Made by a program: the position numbers and the translations under genes. Below, piece by piece: positions 27,501-35,434 of a DNA stretch of 64,000 nt (position 1 is the stretch's first letter; the number at the start of each line of letters is the position of its first letter). Under the pieces are notes generated by a model, which did no database searches, had not been told where the DNA came from, and worked only from the letters and a program-made list of their open reading frames with translations. This DNA comes from CAVQEK01 sp964596645 (GTDB taxonomy: Bacteria > Bacteroidota > Bacteroidia > Cytophagales > Cyclobacteriaceae): the NCBI GenBank assembly GCA_964596645.1, contig CAZQVB010000009.1, forward strand, positions 71,756 through 135,755. Direction: 5' to 3'.

Positions 27501-29240
27501 ATCAATGGGCGTAGTTTTGTAGACATCATCCTCAACTACGACCCCTGCCGCAACATGCGCTGCCCGGACGGCCAGGTGTGCAGGGGTGGTGAGTGCTACA
27601 ACCCACGCGACTCCGTGCGGGCTTTTTTCAGGATTATGGATGAAGCCCAAACGCAGCTTTTGTCCGGCATGGAAGTGACAGAACTCGGCACCAACAATAC
27701 AGTACAATCGCGCAGCTTAGGCACCACCATGTATTTACACACGCCCAGGCCAAAGCTGAAACTGACCGACCCAAGCGGTAAATTCCGCGATCGAATTGTG
27801 GCCTTTGAAGCCCGCCGTGGCTATTACTTTATGCAACGGGGATCGTGCGAGGGCTTTCTTTGCCGCCTCGGAGAAATCTGCTACCAGGGCCAATGTGCCC
27901 CGGCAGGCTCCACCATTTTCTCCGGCAATGTACTCGATCAGGATTCCCTTCCGCTCAAAGGGGTGTACATAACCGACGAATCGGGCAGTTCGCTGCTCAC
28001 TGACCAGAACGGATATTTCGAGTTTATATCTCATGCCCTCATCGACAGTGCGCACATACGGGCCGACAAAACTGGTTTTGGCTCCAACCGGTTTAGCTTG
28101 GCGGCAAATACCTCAAACATCGTATCGCTCGCCAAAATTGACTATTGCTACGGGGTAGACTGCCCCGAAGGCTATGTATGCTATTTTGGCCAATGCGTAG
28201 TGCCGGGCAATACAGGCAGCGCCGGTTCCTGCGACGACATTTGGTGTCTCATGGGTGATGTCTGCATGAACGGGGCTTGCTTTTCTCCCTGCGCCGCCGA
28301 TGGGCCAGCCCTGTGCCCCGCCGCCATAGACACCGTACTGGCACCGGTAGATCCCTGCCAAAACTCGGCGTGTCCGTTCGGGATGGTGTGCTACGAGGGC
28401 AGCTGCTACGACCCCTGCTATGCCGACAGCAGCGGCCTGTGCTACGATGAAATGAACGATCCGTGTGAAAACATACTGCCACCACCCGGCTTCACCTGTG
28501 TGCAGGGCGTAATGGTGCCCAACTGCAACCTGAACCCTGCTGCCTGCAACCAGGCCAATATATGCTCAGTGGTGTCGTGCCTGCCCGGCGAGGCCTGCTT
28601 CCAGTGCAAAGACCCCAGCGGATACAACACCTCCGGCACGGCAATGGTATTGGGCACCCTGCAATTATCCGCTTTTAGCAGTCAGGGGCGAACATCCGAG
28701 GGCTCCTCGGCCCAGGTGATCGTATATGTGATCGACCAGTCCACTGGCCGCAAGGTGGCCATTGCGCAAACGGACGAGGAAGGCAACTTTATGTTTGATC
28801 AGCTGCCGGCAGGGACCTACGCCCTTTTTGTGCTGGCCCCAGGCTATGTAATGCCCTCCAGCCAGCAAAGCATCAGCGTTGGTGATGGCGAGCAGGTTGC
28901 GGTTGACATCCGGTCAAACGGACGCTTGCTCGAAGTGGCACGTACAACGGTCATCACCGCCCTAGACCCATCTGAAAATGGGCAGGCTGACCATTGGTAT
29001 CCTGTACCCAACCGGGGTGACACTTTCTACCTCGACAGTGCGGTAGAGGGCGAGTCTGTGCAAATGAATGTATACAATCTGCTGGGCGAGCGCGTGCGCT
29101 CTCCGGCTGCCATCGATCGCTCTGGCGGGCAATATGTGTTAAAGTTTAGAGTACCGTTGGTACCTGGGTTCTATATTTTTTCCTGGACATCTGCGGCAAA
29201 CGATGAATTGTATAGTCAAAAAATAGTAGTGAGACCCTGA
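24522..29240 (+). CDS. Giant T9SS-secreted protein: DGT-repeat head, Cys-module/carboxypeptidase-regulatory repeats, Por_Secre_tail
   Basis: A 1572-aa protein with a signal peptide (1-19). Residues about 20-445 hold seven to eight repeats around ELWRSDGTxxGT with GxxLFF strands, probably a beta-propeller. From about 450 to 1210, regulatory-like beta-sandwich units (ITGTIINALDSSALGNVLIK type, with DGFYAIDASPGD) alternate with Cys modules of spacing C-x4-C-x5-C-x4-C. About eleven such modules are seen, starting near residues 537, 631, 726, 820, 915, 1008, 1108, 1207, 1237, 1278 and 1350; unit length is about 94-95. After another regulatory-like unit, the last 80 residues (WYPVPNRGDTFYL, YNLLGERV, SQKIVVRP) form a type A T9SS sorting domain. 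It would be anchored or released at the surface; an adhesin or matrix role is inference. Confidence 0.88.
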   Translation: MRSILSALFIITLASAAQAQLSLVKDINPNSSGITVREMVAFKGHLYFVADDGGAEGTELWRSDGTATGTKLFADLYTGGVNSVPRELTVAGDYLFFTALDIATGRELYRTDGTQAGTQMVADLYPDFNTVGPSKLTAVGDKLFFLALDANSARQLYAVQGTGLPQQLSTELEIFDYPVAYRDKLYFKARLGTNSAGIELHVSDGTPGGTGLVKDIYLNASNDGDPSYLAAANDLLWFAAEDGRGIHPWVSDGTTEGTRFLKELTPGEHSNPMHFKAMGNQTLFAAGEDQSQLWSSEGSAENTTMLTDINSASFNRELGNFTPAENVLFFSANTADAGRELWRSDGTTAGTYLVKDIYPGSSASLDTDDDWLYAQGLLFFMADNGTAGRELWQSDGTEAGTKLVADWVPGESNSSPGSFVWFKNAVYFFAFSSETGTELHQYIPQDVPPPTKSISGIVYQFDANDTNNKDARVANVLVDNLNLDMQAYTNASGEYEIVARDGDEVRFSKDGYTSFLVNVHYDEKSVYDIPLTKQDPCATVECPQGQFCFEGSCYSNITGTIINALDSSALGNVLIKNLNTGASVYSGADGFYAIDASPGDRLQYLAAGFTSHYFEVTDVPIGHSIAMTPDACAGGQCPTGMFCYAGSCYSGVSGTVSKAETTLPLANVLVRNRDTGASVSSGSDGFYAIDASAGDELQFIKPGFDVHSVEVTQIPFGHSPALTNEACGNVNCPTGMYCFEGSCYAAVAGNVNSIGGNPLEGVTVKNLQTGNTTSSAADGYYTINASPGDSLQFNMPDYLLKIVVVNTAPQQIPVVLRVDPCATTFCEPGQICHFGSCYSAINGTITHAENGSPIAGVLVENLRLDEDTFSDTNGAYFIDGQLGQVLMFKKEGYTTKFIALPQAPTQLNVQLEPDGCQTTNCPGLCLGGSCYDSDEIVLGRVHNAGSQPVENVLITNLATGFQTATNDAGFFRVMNRGNELSLFKEGHADQWVRINGRSFVDIILNYDPCRNMRCPDGQVCRGGECYNPRDSVRAFFRIMDEAQTQLLSGMEVTELGTNNTVQSRSLGTTMYLHTPRPKLKLTDPSGKFRDRIVAFEARRGYYFMQRGSCEGFLCRLGEICYQGQCAPAGSTIFSGNVLDQDSLPLKGVYITDESGSSLLTDQNGYFEFISHALIDSAHIRADKTGFGSNRFSLAANTSNIVSLAKIDYCYGVDCPEGYVCYFGQCVVPGNTGSAGSCDDIWCLMGDVCMNGACFSPCAADGPALCPAAIDTVLAPVDPCQNSACPFGMVCYEGSCYDPCYADSSGLCYDEMNDPCENILPPPGFTCVQGVMVPNCNLNPAACNQANICSVVSCLPGEACFQCKDPSGYNTSGTAMVLGTLQLSAFSSQGRTSEGSSAQVIVYVIDQSTGRKVAIAQTDEEGNFMFDQLPAGTYALFVLAPGYVMPSSQQSISVGDGEQVAVDIRSNGRLLEVARTTVITALDPSENGQADHWYPVPNRGDTFYLDSAVEGESVQMNVYNLLGERVRSPAAIDRSGGQYVLKFRVPLVPGFYIFSWTSAANDELYSQKIVVRP

Positions 29241-29259
29241 AGAGACTTTCGTTCTCTTC
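29239..29259. other. Small hairpin overlapping the stop of the giant gene
   Basis: GAAGAGA (29239-29245) pairs with TCTCTTC (29253-29259) around a 7-nt loop. No T-run follows, so it is not a standard terminator. Confidence 0.25.
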
Positions 29260-29303
29260 GCAATGAGTTGGATTGTGGCGCTGTTTGCTGTATACTCGCT
29301 TAT

Positions 29304-30131
29304 ATGGCCTTACTTGAGATGAGCATTTTGCCTCCAGTTGAAGAACTGGTGCCCTATGTACGACGTGTGTTGATCACAGAAGCGCAGGATTTGAACCAGG
29401 AAATTATCCCCATTGGCCCCACAGGATTTTGTTATTTCACCTTTTCTAAATACCCTCTTAGCCTGCACTATCGGCAGCGCCTCATACGGTCAGACCGGCA
29501 ATTGTACCTGGCTGGTCAGCTCAAAAATGAGCAACCGTACTTTAAAGTCTCCGGTCCTCTCTTCCATATCGGTTTGGAACTCTTGCCCTCTGCGTTGCAT
29601 TATTTTTTTCAGATGAATAGCCAACAGATGGTCGATGATGTATGCATTTTGCCCGATTTATGGCCCACAAGGTGGCAATCTTTGCTGGCGGCGCTGAACA
29701 AGTCGGCTATTCCACATGAGGTTGCTGAACTATTGCAAGAGGAATTGATTCGCCGGCTTAGCCAGGTACAGCCCGTGGACTATATTGAAAAAAGCCTGCA
29801 CATGATCTATGCGGCAAAGGGCATCATCGATATGGATACGCTTACCTCAACGCTCCCGGTAGGCGGCAGGCAGTTTAGGCGTATGTTTGGCAAAATAGTA
29901 GGATTGTCGCCGAAGCAATATTGCAAAGTAATTCAGTTTAATGCCGTATTTGACGCGATTAACAAAGGAAATGCAAAGGAAATTCACGATCTAGCACTGA
30001 AGCATGGATACTATGATCAGGCCCATTTCATCCACGATTTTAAGATGCGTCTTGGCCAAAGCCCTCAGGCTTTTTTTAAAAGTCGGCACTACTTTTTAAG
30101 GCACTACTTGGGCAGCTTCATAAACCAATAA
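29304..30131 (+). CDS. AraC-family transcriptional regulator
   Basis: A 275-aa protein. The N-terminal sensor-like half resembles the DUF6597 domain of Bacteroidota regulators (GPTGFCYFTFSKYPLSL, GPLFHIGLELLPSALHYFF). The C-terminal AraC HTH spans about 170-265, with LPVGGRQFRRMFGKIVGLSP as first HTH and IHDLALKHGYYDQAHFIHDF as second, followed by LGQSPQAFF. ATG at 29304 is chosen; the frame extends to a TTG at 29268 and a further ATG exists at 29319. It lies downstream of the giant secreted-protein gene on the same strand and could be read from the same transcript. Target genes unknown. Confidence 0.88.
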   Translation: MALLEMSILPPVEELVPYVRRVLITEAQDLNQEIIPIGPTGFCYFTFSKYPLSLHYRQRLIRSDRQLYLAGQLKNEQPYFKVSGPLFHIGLELLPSALHYFFQMNSQQMVDDVCILPDLWPTRWQSLLAALNKSAIPHEVAELLQEELIRRLSQVQPVDYIEKSLHMIYAAKGIIDMDTLTSTLPVGGRQFRRMFGKIVGLSPKQYCKVIQFNAVFDAINKGNAKEIHDLALKHGYYDQAHFIHDFKMRLGQSPQAFFKSRHYFLRHYLGSFINQ

Positions 30132-30187
30132 TTGAAGGTTTGGCGCTGACCTTCCGCAAAGGTCTATTTCTTTGCGTGAAGAATTCC

Positions 30188-30206
30188 AGCCAACCTTAAG
30201 TTGGCT
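30188..30206. terminator. Hairpin between convergent genes
   Basis: AGCCAAC (30188-30194) and GTTGGCT (30200-30206) form a 7-bp stem with a 5-nt loop between the convergent AraC-type and oxidoreductase genes. No T-run follows on either strand, so termination is only suggested by position. Confidence 0.3.
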
Positions 30207-30238
30207 TCGCCTCGATTAGCATAGGAAAAAAATTGGTT

Positions 30239-31267
30239 TTAGCAGTTCAGCACGATTTTGCCGGTGGAGCGGCCTGACTGAAATAGTGCCAGGGCTTCGT
30301 GGCATGCATCAAAGGCAAACTCATGACCTACATATGGCTTACCGATATCTAATTTGTTCAGCGCACCAATGATGTGGTGCATTCTGTCGGCCTGGTGGAA
30401 CAGATAGATCAGGTTGAAGCCCATCACTGACTTATTTTGCTCTATCATCTTTTGTGGGTCCAGTTTAGGTCTTTGAAGGTATTGCCACAAAAGCTTCAGA
30501 TAGTTGGGCCGCTTGTTGGTTTGCCCATACTGTGCCGATCCGTAGATGATTAACCTGCCCTCATTGTTCATTGCCAGATAATTGTCCAAGAAATAAGGGC
30601 CTCCAACGCTCTCCAGTACTACATCAAGCCCATTGTTATTCAGCGTCTTTTTCAGTTGTTGTCGATAGGCCTTGCCGCCTTTTTCTCGCACTATCCACTG
30701 GTCGTAGTTTTCCTTTTTGAGCACATCGATTTTGGCACGACTGCCTACCGTACCAATGGTGTGTGCTTTGTGGGCCCTGGCTATTCTATTGGCATATATA
30801 CCCACGCCCCCGGCACCACTTTGTATAAGCACGCGTTGCCCCTCTTGTATATTGGCCAGCTCTACCAGGGCATAATATGCGGTGAGGGCCGGCACGAGGT
30901 AGGCAGCACCTTCCTGATATGACCATGCATCTGGCAAATGGAGCAGATAGCGCTGGTCGATATTGAGCCGGGTAGTGTAGGCGCCAAAGAGCGTCACACC
31001 CATCACGCGGTGTCCCTTTACAAACTCTTTAACCTGATCGCCAACGGCCACTACTTCTCCTGCATACTCCAGGCCGGGCACGAAAGAGCCCTTTGGCGTG
31101 GCACCATATAGCCCATACATGGCAAAAATGTCGGCAAAGTTGAGCCCGACGGCCTTTATATCTACCTGTACCTCATTGGCCGCCGGATCGGCAAGCGGCT
31201 CTTGCACCAACTTCAGATTATCGATAGAACCCGCTTTTGGTTGTATTCGCCAGGCTTTGCGTTGCAT
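30239..31267 (-). CDS. Zinc-independent MDR-family NAD(P)H:quinone oxidoreductase-like protein
   Basis: A 342-aa medium-chain dehydrogenase/reductase. It has an N-terminal GroES-like domain (VGLNFADIFAMYGLYG, PGLEYAGEVVAVGD) and a nucleotide-binding motif, VLIQSGAGGVGIYANRIARA (about 145-164), typical of the quinone oxidoreductase / synaptic VAT-1-like branch. Zinc-ligand Cys/His residues of alcohol dehydrogenases are absent. The C-terminal RSTGKIVL is family-typical. It probably reduces quinones or enones with NADPH. It is the last of four co-directional genes (TPR protein, nagB, Ldh-family, this one), 81 bp after its neighbour. Confidence 0.85.
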   Translation of the reverse strand: MQRKAWRIQPKAGSIDNLKLVQEPLADPAANEVQVDIKAVGLNFADIFAMYGLYGATPKGSFVPGLEYAGEVVAVGDQVKEFVKGHRVMGVTLFGAYTTRLNIDQRYLLHLPDAWSYQEGAAYLVPALTAYYALVELANIQEGQRVLIQSGAGGVGIYANRIARAHKAHTIGTVGSRAKIDVLKKENYDQWIVREKGGKAYRQQLKKTLNNNGLDVVLESVGGPYFLDNYLAMNNEGRLIIYGSAQYGQTNKRPNYLKLLWQYLQRPKLDPQKMIEQNKSVMGFNLIYLFHQADRMHHIIGALNKLDIGKPYVGHEFAFDACHEALALFQSGRSTGKIVLNC

Positions 31268-31348
31268 AGTTTTTGGATTGATGTGTCTGTTGGCAAATTA
31301 CGATAGTTCACCACGAATCAGTAGAGAGTAACTGTCTAATCTCTGTTT

Positions 31349-32356
31349 TCATTTCTTGGTCAGCCGAACTATGCTCTCCCATATATCCTGGTCTACCGGC
31401 ACACCCTTTTGCATATTTTCATTGCGTATGTGCAGGGTGCGCTCGCCGGGATATCGCGTCTTTTGTTCTGGCATCGGTCGGCTGTGGTGTATATAGTTTA
31501 CTATATCATTGATAGCCGTCTCATAAACGCTTGCTGACGAAAGGCGCTCAGGACGTATGGCCACAAAGATCTGGCTAATCCCGGTTTCATCGCCTTCACT
31601 GCCAATGCGTGCGGTGGACTTGCCCTGCGACAACACTGTGGCGAAAACGTCGAGCATGACCGAAAGCGCCGAACCCTTCCAATAGCCGGCAGGCAATGCC
31701 AACCCGGTATGGCGAATAGCAGCCGGATCGGTGGTCAGTTGCTGATGCTGGTCCCAACCACCGGCGAAAGGCAACTGCTCACCCCTCATTTCATATTGCG
31801 ACATTTTACCGAAAGAAAATTGCGACATCGACATGTCCAGCACCAAATGGCCTTCGGGGTGAGGCATGGCCATCACCAGCGGGTTGTTGCCTATTCTACT
31901 TTCTGCACCACCCCATGGTGCCATATTGGCTTTTGTATTCGTGAAGCAAATGGCCATAGCACCAGCATCTGCTGCCTGCCATCCGTATGTGCCGCCGCGC
32001 ATCCAGTGGTTGGTATGGCGCAGGGCCACAAGGCCAAGCCCATATTCATCGGCCAGGGCTATTGCCCGGTTCATACAAGCGTGGGCATTGTACACGCCGC
32101 TGCCCATGTGGCCGTCCCACTGCTCCATGCACTGGAAAGCATTTTCTCTGGTGGGCACGGCATCGGGCATCACCAATCCACGCTGCACATATTCTACAAA
32201 GAGCGGGAATCTGTTCAGCCCATGTGACGCTACACCGTCGCAGTTGGATTGTGTGTGTTTATGGGCGATAAGCTGTGCTTTTTCATGCTCGAAACCTATG
32301 TTCCGCAATACGTTTTCGAGCGTGGTTTGTACCTGTTCAAATGGCAGTCTTATCAT
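31349..32356 (-). CDS. Ldh-family (LDH2/malate-sulfolactate type) NAD(P)-dependent oxidoreductase
   Basis: A 335-aa protein of the second lactate/malate dehydrogenase superfamily (YlbC, AllD, DlgD, ComC), unrelated in fold to classical LDH. Diagnostic segments are NCDGVASHGLNRFPLFVEYV with the catalytic His (about 44), HTNHWMRGGTYGWQAADAGA, CFTNTKANMAPWGG, the region NPLVMAMP, and the C-terminal FPGE-like YPGERT. Substrates in the family include malate, sulfolactate, ureidoglycolate and diketogulonate; which applies here is unclear. It starts 29 bp after nagB, so a sugar-acid role is conceivable by context only. Confidence 0.85.
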   Translation of the reverse strand: MIRLPFEQVQTTLENVLRNIGFEHEKAQLIAHKHTQSNCDGVASHGLNRFPLFVEYVQRGLVMPDAVPTRENAFQCMEQWDGHMGSGVYNAHACMNRAIALADEYGLGLVALRHTNHWMRGGTYGWQAADAGAMAICFTNTKANMAPWGGAESRIGNNPLVMAMPHPEGHLVLDMSMSQFSFGKMSQYEMRGEQLPFAGGWDQHQQLTTDPAAIRHTGLALPAGYWKGSALSVMLDVFATVLSQGKSTARIGSEGDETGISQIFVAIRPERLSSASVYETAINDIVNYIHHSRPMPEQKTRYPGERTLHIRNENMQKGVPVDQDIWESIVRLTKK

Positions 32357-32385
32357 TGTTGCTCTCTCTTAGGCCGAGGTTATGA

Positions 32386-33195
32386 TCACTGGTTGGGCAA
32401 TTCGTTTTGTATGATGCGTTCAATGTTTTTGAAATACCTGACCGTTTCTGCTTTCAGCTCCAAGGTGGCGTCATCATCGCATACCAGTATGGCATTGGGG
32501 TGCATTTGCAGCATAGATGCCGTCCACATATGGCTGATGCTGCCTTCGAGTACTTCGCGCAGCGCCCGGGCTTTGTTGTACCCACTGATGATGAGCAACA
32601 CCTCGCGGGCATCCATGATGGTGCCTACGCCAACAGTGAGCGCCATTTTAGGTACATTGCTCATGTCGTTGTCGAAGAACCTTGAGTTGGCCTTTATCGT
32701 GTTAAAATTCAGTGTTTTGATGCGTGTGCGTGATGAAAGTGAAGAACCAGGCTCATTGAAAGCAATGTGTCCATCGGCGCCAATACCTCCCAGAAATAAC
32801 TCAACACCGCCGAAGGCGGCGATTTTTTTTTCGAAATCCCTGCATTCTTCCTCCAAGTCATTGGCCTGCCCGTTCAGTATGTGAATATTGCCTGCTGGTA
32901 TATCGATGTGATCGAACAGGTGAGTCATCATGAAATGCCGATAACTCTGCGGATGAGTTGGTGGCAGCCCTACATATTCATCCATATTGAAAGTGATGAC
33001 ATGTTGAAAAGACACATCCCCATTTTGTACATGCCGGATGATGTACTGGTAGGTGGATAAAGGCGATGAACCTGTAGGCAGACCCAATACGAAAGGTTTG
33101 TTTTCAGATGGTGCAAAATCTACAATGCGTTGCACCACGTAAGAAGCTACCCATCGTCCTATTTCTTCATAGTTTTCTTTAATGAACACTTTCAT
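32386..33195 (-). CDS. nagB: Glucosamine-6-phosphate deaminase
   Basis: A 269-aa cytosolic enzyme that converts glucosamine 6-phosphate to fructose 6-phosphate and ammonia. All catalytic positions match the E. coli numbering: Asp72 in NMDEYVGLP, and Asp141, His143 and Glu148 in GGIGADGHIAFNEPGSS. The phosphate-binding LGLPTGSSPLSTY is at about 37-49. Length agrees with the family (about 266). It lies in a co-directional set, 32 bp after the TPR gene and 29 bp before the Ldh-family gene. nagA and an N-acetylglucosamine transporter are not in the window. Confidence 0.95.
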   Translation of the reverse strand: MKVFIKENYEEIGRWVASYVVQRIVDFAPSENKPFVLGLPTGSSPLSTYQYIIRHVQNGDVSFQHVITFNMDEYVGLPPTHPQSYRHFMMTHLFDHIDIPAGNIHILNGQANDLEEECRDFEKKIAAFGGVELFLGGIGADGHIAFNEPGSSLSSRTRIKTLNFNTIKANSRFFDNDMSNVPKMALTVGVGTIMDAREVLLIISGYNKARALREVLEGSISHMWTASMLQMHPNAILVCDDDATLELKAETVRYFKNIERIIQNELPNQ

Positions 33196-33227
33196 AGCTA
33201 TGCCTTGATCTTAGTTAGGTGAAAGCA

Positions 33228-35048
33228 CTATAAAAAATCGCCCCGCAACGTTCGAAAGCGTTTTCTCGCTTCTGCGGCAAAGTTGCTGCCGGGGTATTTC
33301 TTCAGAAAGTCCTGGAATACTTCCATAGCTTTTTCTTTATCGGCCAGTTGCTCTTCGTATATGCGACCGGTGAGAAAGTAGGCATCGTCGCCTATGATGT
33401 CGAAGCCGTGGCCCGTAGTCAGCTCTTGTAACTTTTCCAGCGCGGCTTGAAACTGCCCCAGTTCCATGTGCAGGTTGGCTTCTGTCCATAATATTTCATC
33501 GATCAGCGAATGGTCGGGTATGCTGCTCCTGAGTTCGCTCAGGCTCTTTTGAGCCTCAGCTTTTTTATTCTGAAAAATAAGTAATTCTATATCGGCAAAC
33601 TTTTTCAGTGCAGCACTGGTGGTATCGCCATCCAGCATGGTATTGTCTTTTATGAGTATGCCCAAGGCCATGGCATCGTTAGCTATCTCACGCGTGGTGG
33701 CCATTTTTAAAATATCAAGGTGGCTCTTGGCCAGTTCAAAATCGCCTTTATAATACGAGAGCCGGGCATTTTTCAGCTTGGCCTCATAGCCTATGGGTGT
33801 ATCCTTGCTGCTTTTTTCTACCTGCGAGTATAGCAGCGTAGATTCCCATGGCTGTCCTATAAGAAGGTAAATATCTCCAAGGTCTATTTTAGACTGATCG
33901 ATCACCGACTTGCTGATGCGCGGACTATTGATGATGCTGTTCAGTATGTTGGTGGCTTCCTGATAGTCGTGCAGATAGAAGGCGTACAACAGGGCTTTGC
34001 TGCGAAGGGCTTCTATGGTGTTGTTGTTTATACCTACCTCATTCACCAGCCTGTCGTAGTCGTCTATGAGGTGTTTAATTTCTGCTTCTTCCACAGGATA
34101 AGTATTCTTTACCATTTCTTCCCGAGCCTGTATGAGCAGGCGCCGGGCGATCTGATAATTGGGAGAGCCGGGGTACTGTTCTATCACATAGTTGAATATG
34201 CGTATGGCGTGTTTATAATCCTGATTTTCCATTGCGATCTGCCCTATTTCCATTACGCGCATGCCGAGCAGCTTTTGCCGCTTATCCAGTGCCCTAGCTT
34301 GTACGAATGCAGCATAGAAATTTTTTCGTTGCAGGTTTACCCATACCAGTAAGTCGCCATACACGGCGTTATTGGGATTTTGCTGTACTTTCTCGTACAT
34401 CAAATTTTCCAGTGCTTCCAGATCTTCTTCTTCGCGCAACACAGACTGCAGTACATTTTTTATTGATCCGATGTTGTTGGGATTCTCCTGAGCATAGTTG
34501 AGGTATTCGTCCACCATATCGCCGGTTCTGTTCAGTACTCTGTATATGTTGGCCATTTGGATGGCATACATGTAGCCATCGCCTGTCTTTTTCCGGCTTC
34601 TTTTGTAGGTTTCAATGGCATACTCATAGAGTTGATTACCCACCATGTGTTGCGCAGCTACCCGCACCTTCATCGGGTCCACTGCGATTTCATCCATCAA
34701 TTGCTGAAAATATTGCTGTTCCTTTTGCCCTGCTTTCATTTCGGCATACAGCACACCTTTGTCTATGCGGAAATAAATATTGGAAGGAAATGTCTTAATG
34801 GTCTTGTCAATATAATCTTCGGCCTCATCGTGCCTTCCGGTATTGATGAGCAGCTTGAAATAATCCTGGTGGATTAAAGGCACATTTTGATTTTTCTTGG
34901 CCAGCTCACGATAAATAGGAAGCGCCTTGTCGTATTCCCCACTATTGAAGTATTCCGATGCCAGCGATATATCCCGGATGTCTTGTGCCTGCACAGCATA
35001 CGTGCCGATCAATGCGATTGCCAGCAAAACAAAGAGATGTCGGTTCAT
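33228..35048 (-). CDS. Exported tetratricopeptide-repeat protein
   Basis: A 606-aa periplasmic or outer-membrane-associated protein (signal peptide MNRHLFVLLAIALIG to VQAQ). It is almost wholly alpha-helical with TPR-like pairs throughout: an N-terminal array with SEYFNSGEYDKALPIYRELA, and a C-terminal array with AEANLHMELGQFQAALEKLQ and ADKEKAMEVFQDFLKKYPGS. The ATG at 35048 is used because the signal peptide starts there. It borders the proposed replication origin, only 16 bp from the first perfect DnaA box, so its promoter must overlap the origin. Function unknown; TPR proteins of this type often scaffold envelope complexes. Confidence 0.85.
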   Translation of the reverse strand: MNRHLFVLLAIALIGTYAVQAQDIRDISLASEYFNSGEYDKALPIYRELAKKNQNVPLIHQDYFKLLINTGRHDEAEDYIDKTIKTFPSNIYFRIDKGVLYAEMKAGQKEQQYFQQLMDEIAVDPMKVRVAAQHMVGNQLYEYAIETYKRSRKKTGDGYMYAIQMANIYRVLNRTGDMVDEYLNYAQENPNNIGSIKNVLQSVLREEEDLEALENLMYEKVQQNPNNAVYGDLLVWVNLQRKNFYAAFVQARALDKRQKLLGMRVMEIGQIAMENQDYKHAIRIFNYVIEQYPGSPNYQIARRLLIQAREEMVKNTYPVEEAEIKHLIDDYDRLVNEVGINNNTIEALRSKALLYAFYLHDYQEATNILNSIINSPRISKSVIDQSKIDLGDIYLLIGQPWESTLLYSQVEKSSKDTPIGYEAKLKNARLSYYKGDFELAKSHLDILKMATTREIANDAMALGILIKDNTMLDGDTTSAALKKFADIELLIFQNKKAEAQKSLSELRSSIPDHSLIDEILWTEANLHMELGQFQAALEKLQELTTGHGFDIIGDDAYFLTGRIYEEQLADKEKAMEVFQDFLKKYPGSNFAAEARKRFRTLRGDFL

Positions 35049-35063
35049 ACAATTATTCTTCAC

Positions 35064-35431
35064 TTATCCACAACGTTATATTTTAAAACTGAACCTGTAT
35101 ATTAATTTATTATTATTAATAGCTCTGTGGATATGTGGAAAAATAAATGAACGGGTTTTTGTTTATACGGAATGTGCATCACTCGATGCTTTGTTGGAGG
35201 TTATCCACATTTAGTGCACATATAAAGGATTGATTTTCAGTAATAAATATTTTCAAAGTCTTTGGAGTAAAAAAATGTGGATATTTTTTTTTCTAAATGA
35301 ATGTGGAAAAAGCTGTGTGTGGAGAAGCAGCGGGAGGAGGTTATCCACAGTTTTTTGCTTGCACGATCGTGTGCCTTTTTATGAGAAAGTTATCGACAGG
35401 TTAAAGAAGGGTTATCCATATATTTTCCACA
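35064..35431. other. oriC: Probable chromosomal replication origin (oriC) with DnaA-box cluster
   Basis: This 368-bp gene-free interval has three perfect DnaA boxes TTATCCACA on the plus strand (35064-35072, 35201-35209, 35341-35349). Seven or more single-mismatch boxes accompany them: reversed TGTGGATAT (35126-35134, 35276-35284), TGTGGAAAA (35134-35142, 35302-35310), TGTGGAGAA (35318-35326), and forward TTATCGACA (35390-35398), TTATCCATA (35412-35420) and TTTTCCACA (35423-35431). AT-rich tracts lie at 35077-35120 and 35221-35300. mnmG and parS sites within 5 kb support an origin region. dnaA itself is not in the window. Confidence 0.88.
35107..35118 (-). promoter_or_regulatory. DnaA-trio-like tract within oriC
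   Basis: Reading the minus strand, two overlapping DnaA boxes (TTTTCCACA, ATATCCACA, 35142-35126) are followed after a 7-nt GAGCTAT spacer by four consecutive TAA triplets (35118-35107) and an AT-rich stretch. This order (box, short GC-containing spacer, trios) is that of the basal unwinding system described for bacterial origins. Confidence 0.6.
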
Positions 35432-35434
35432 GCG

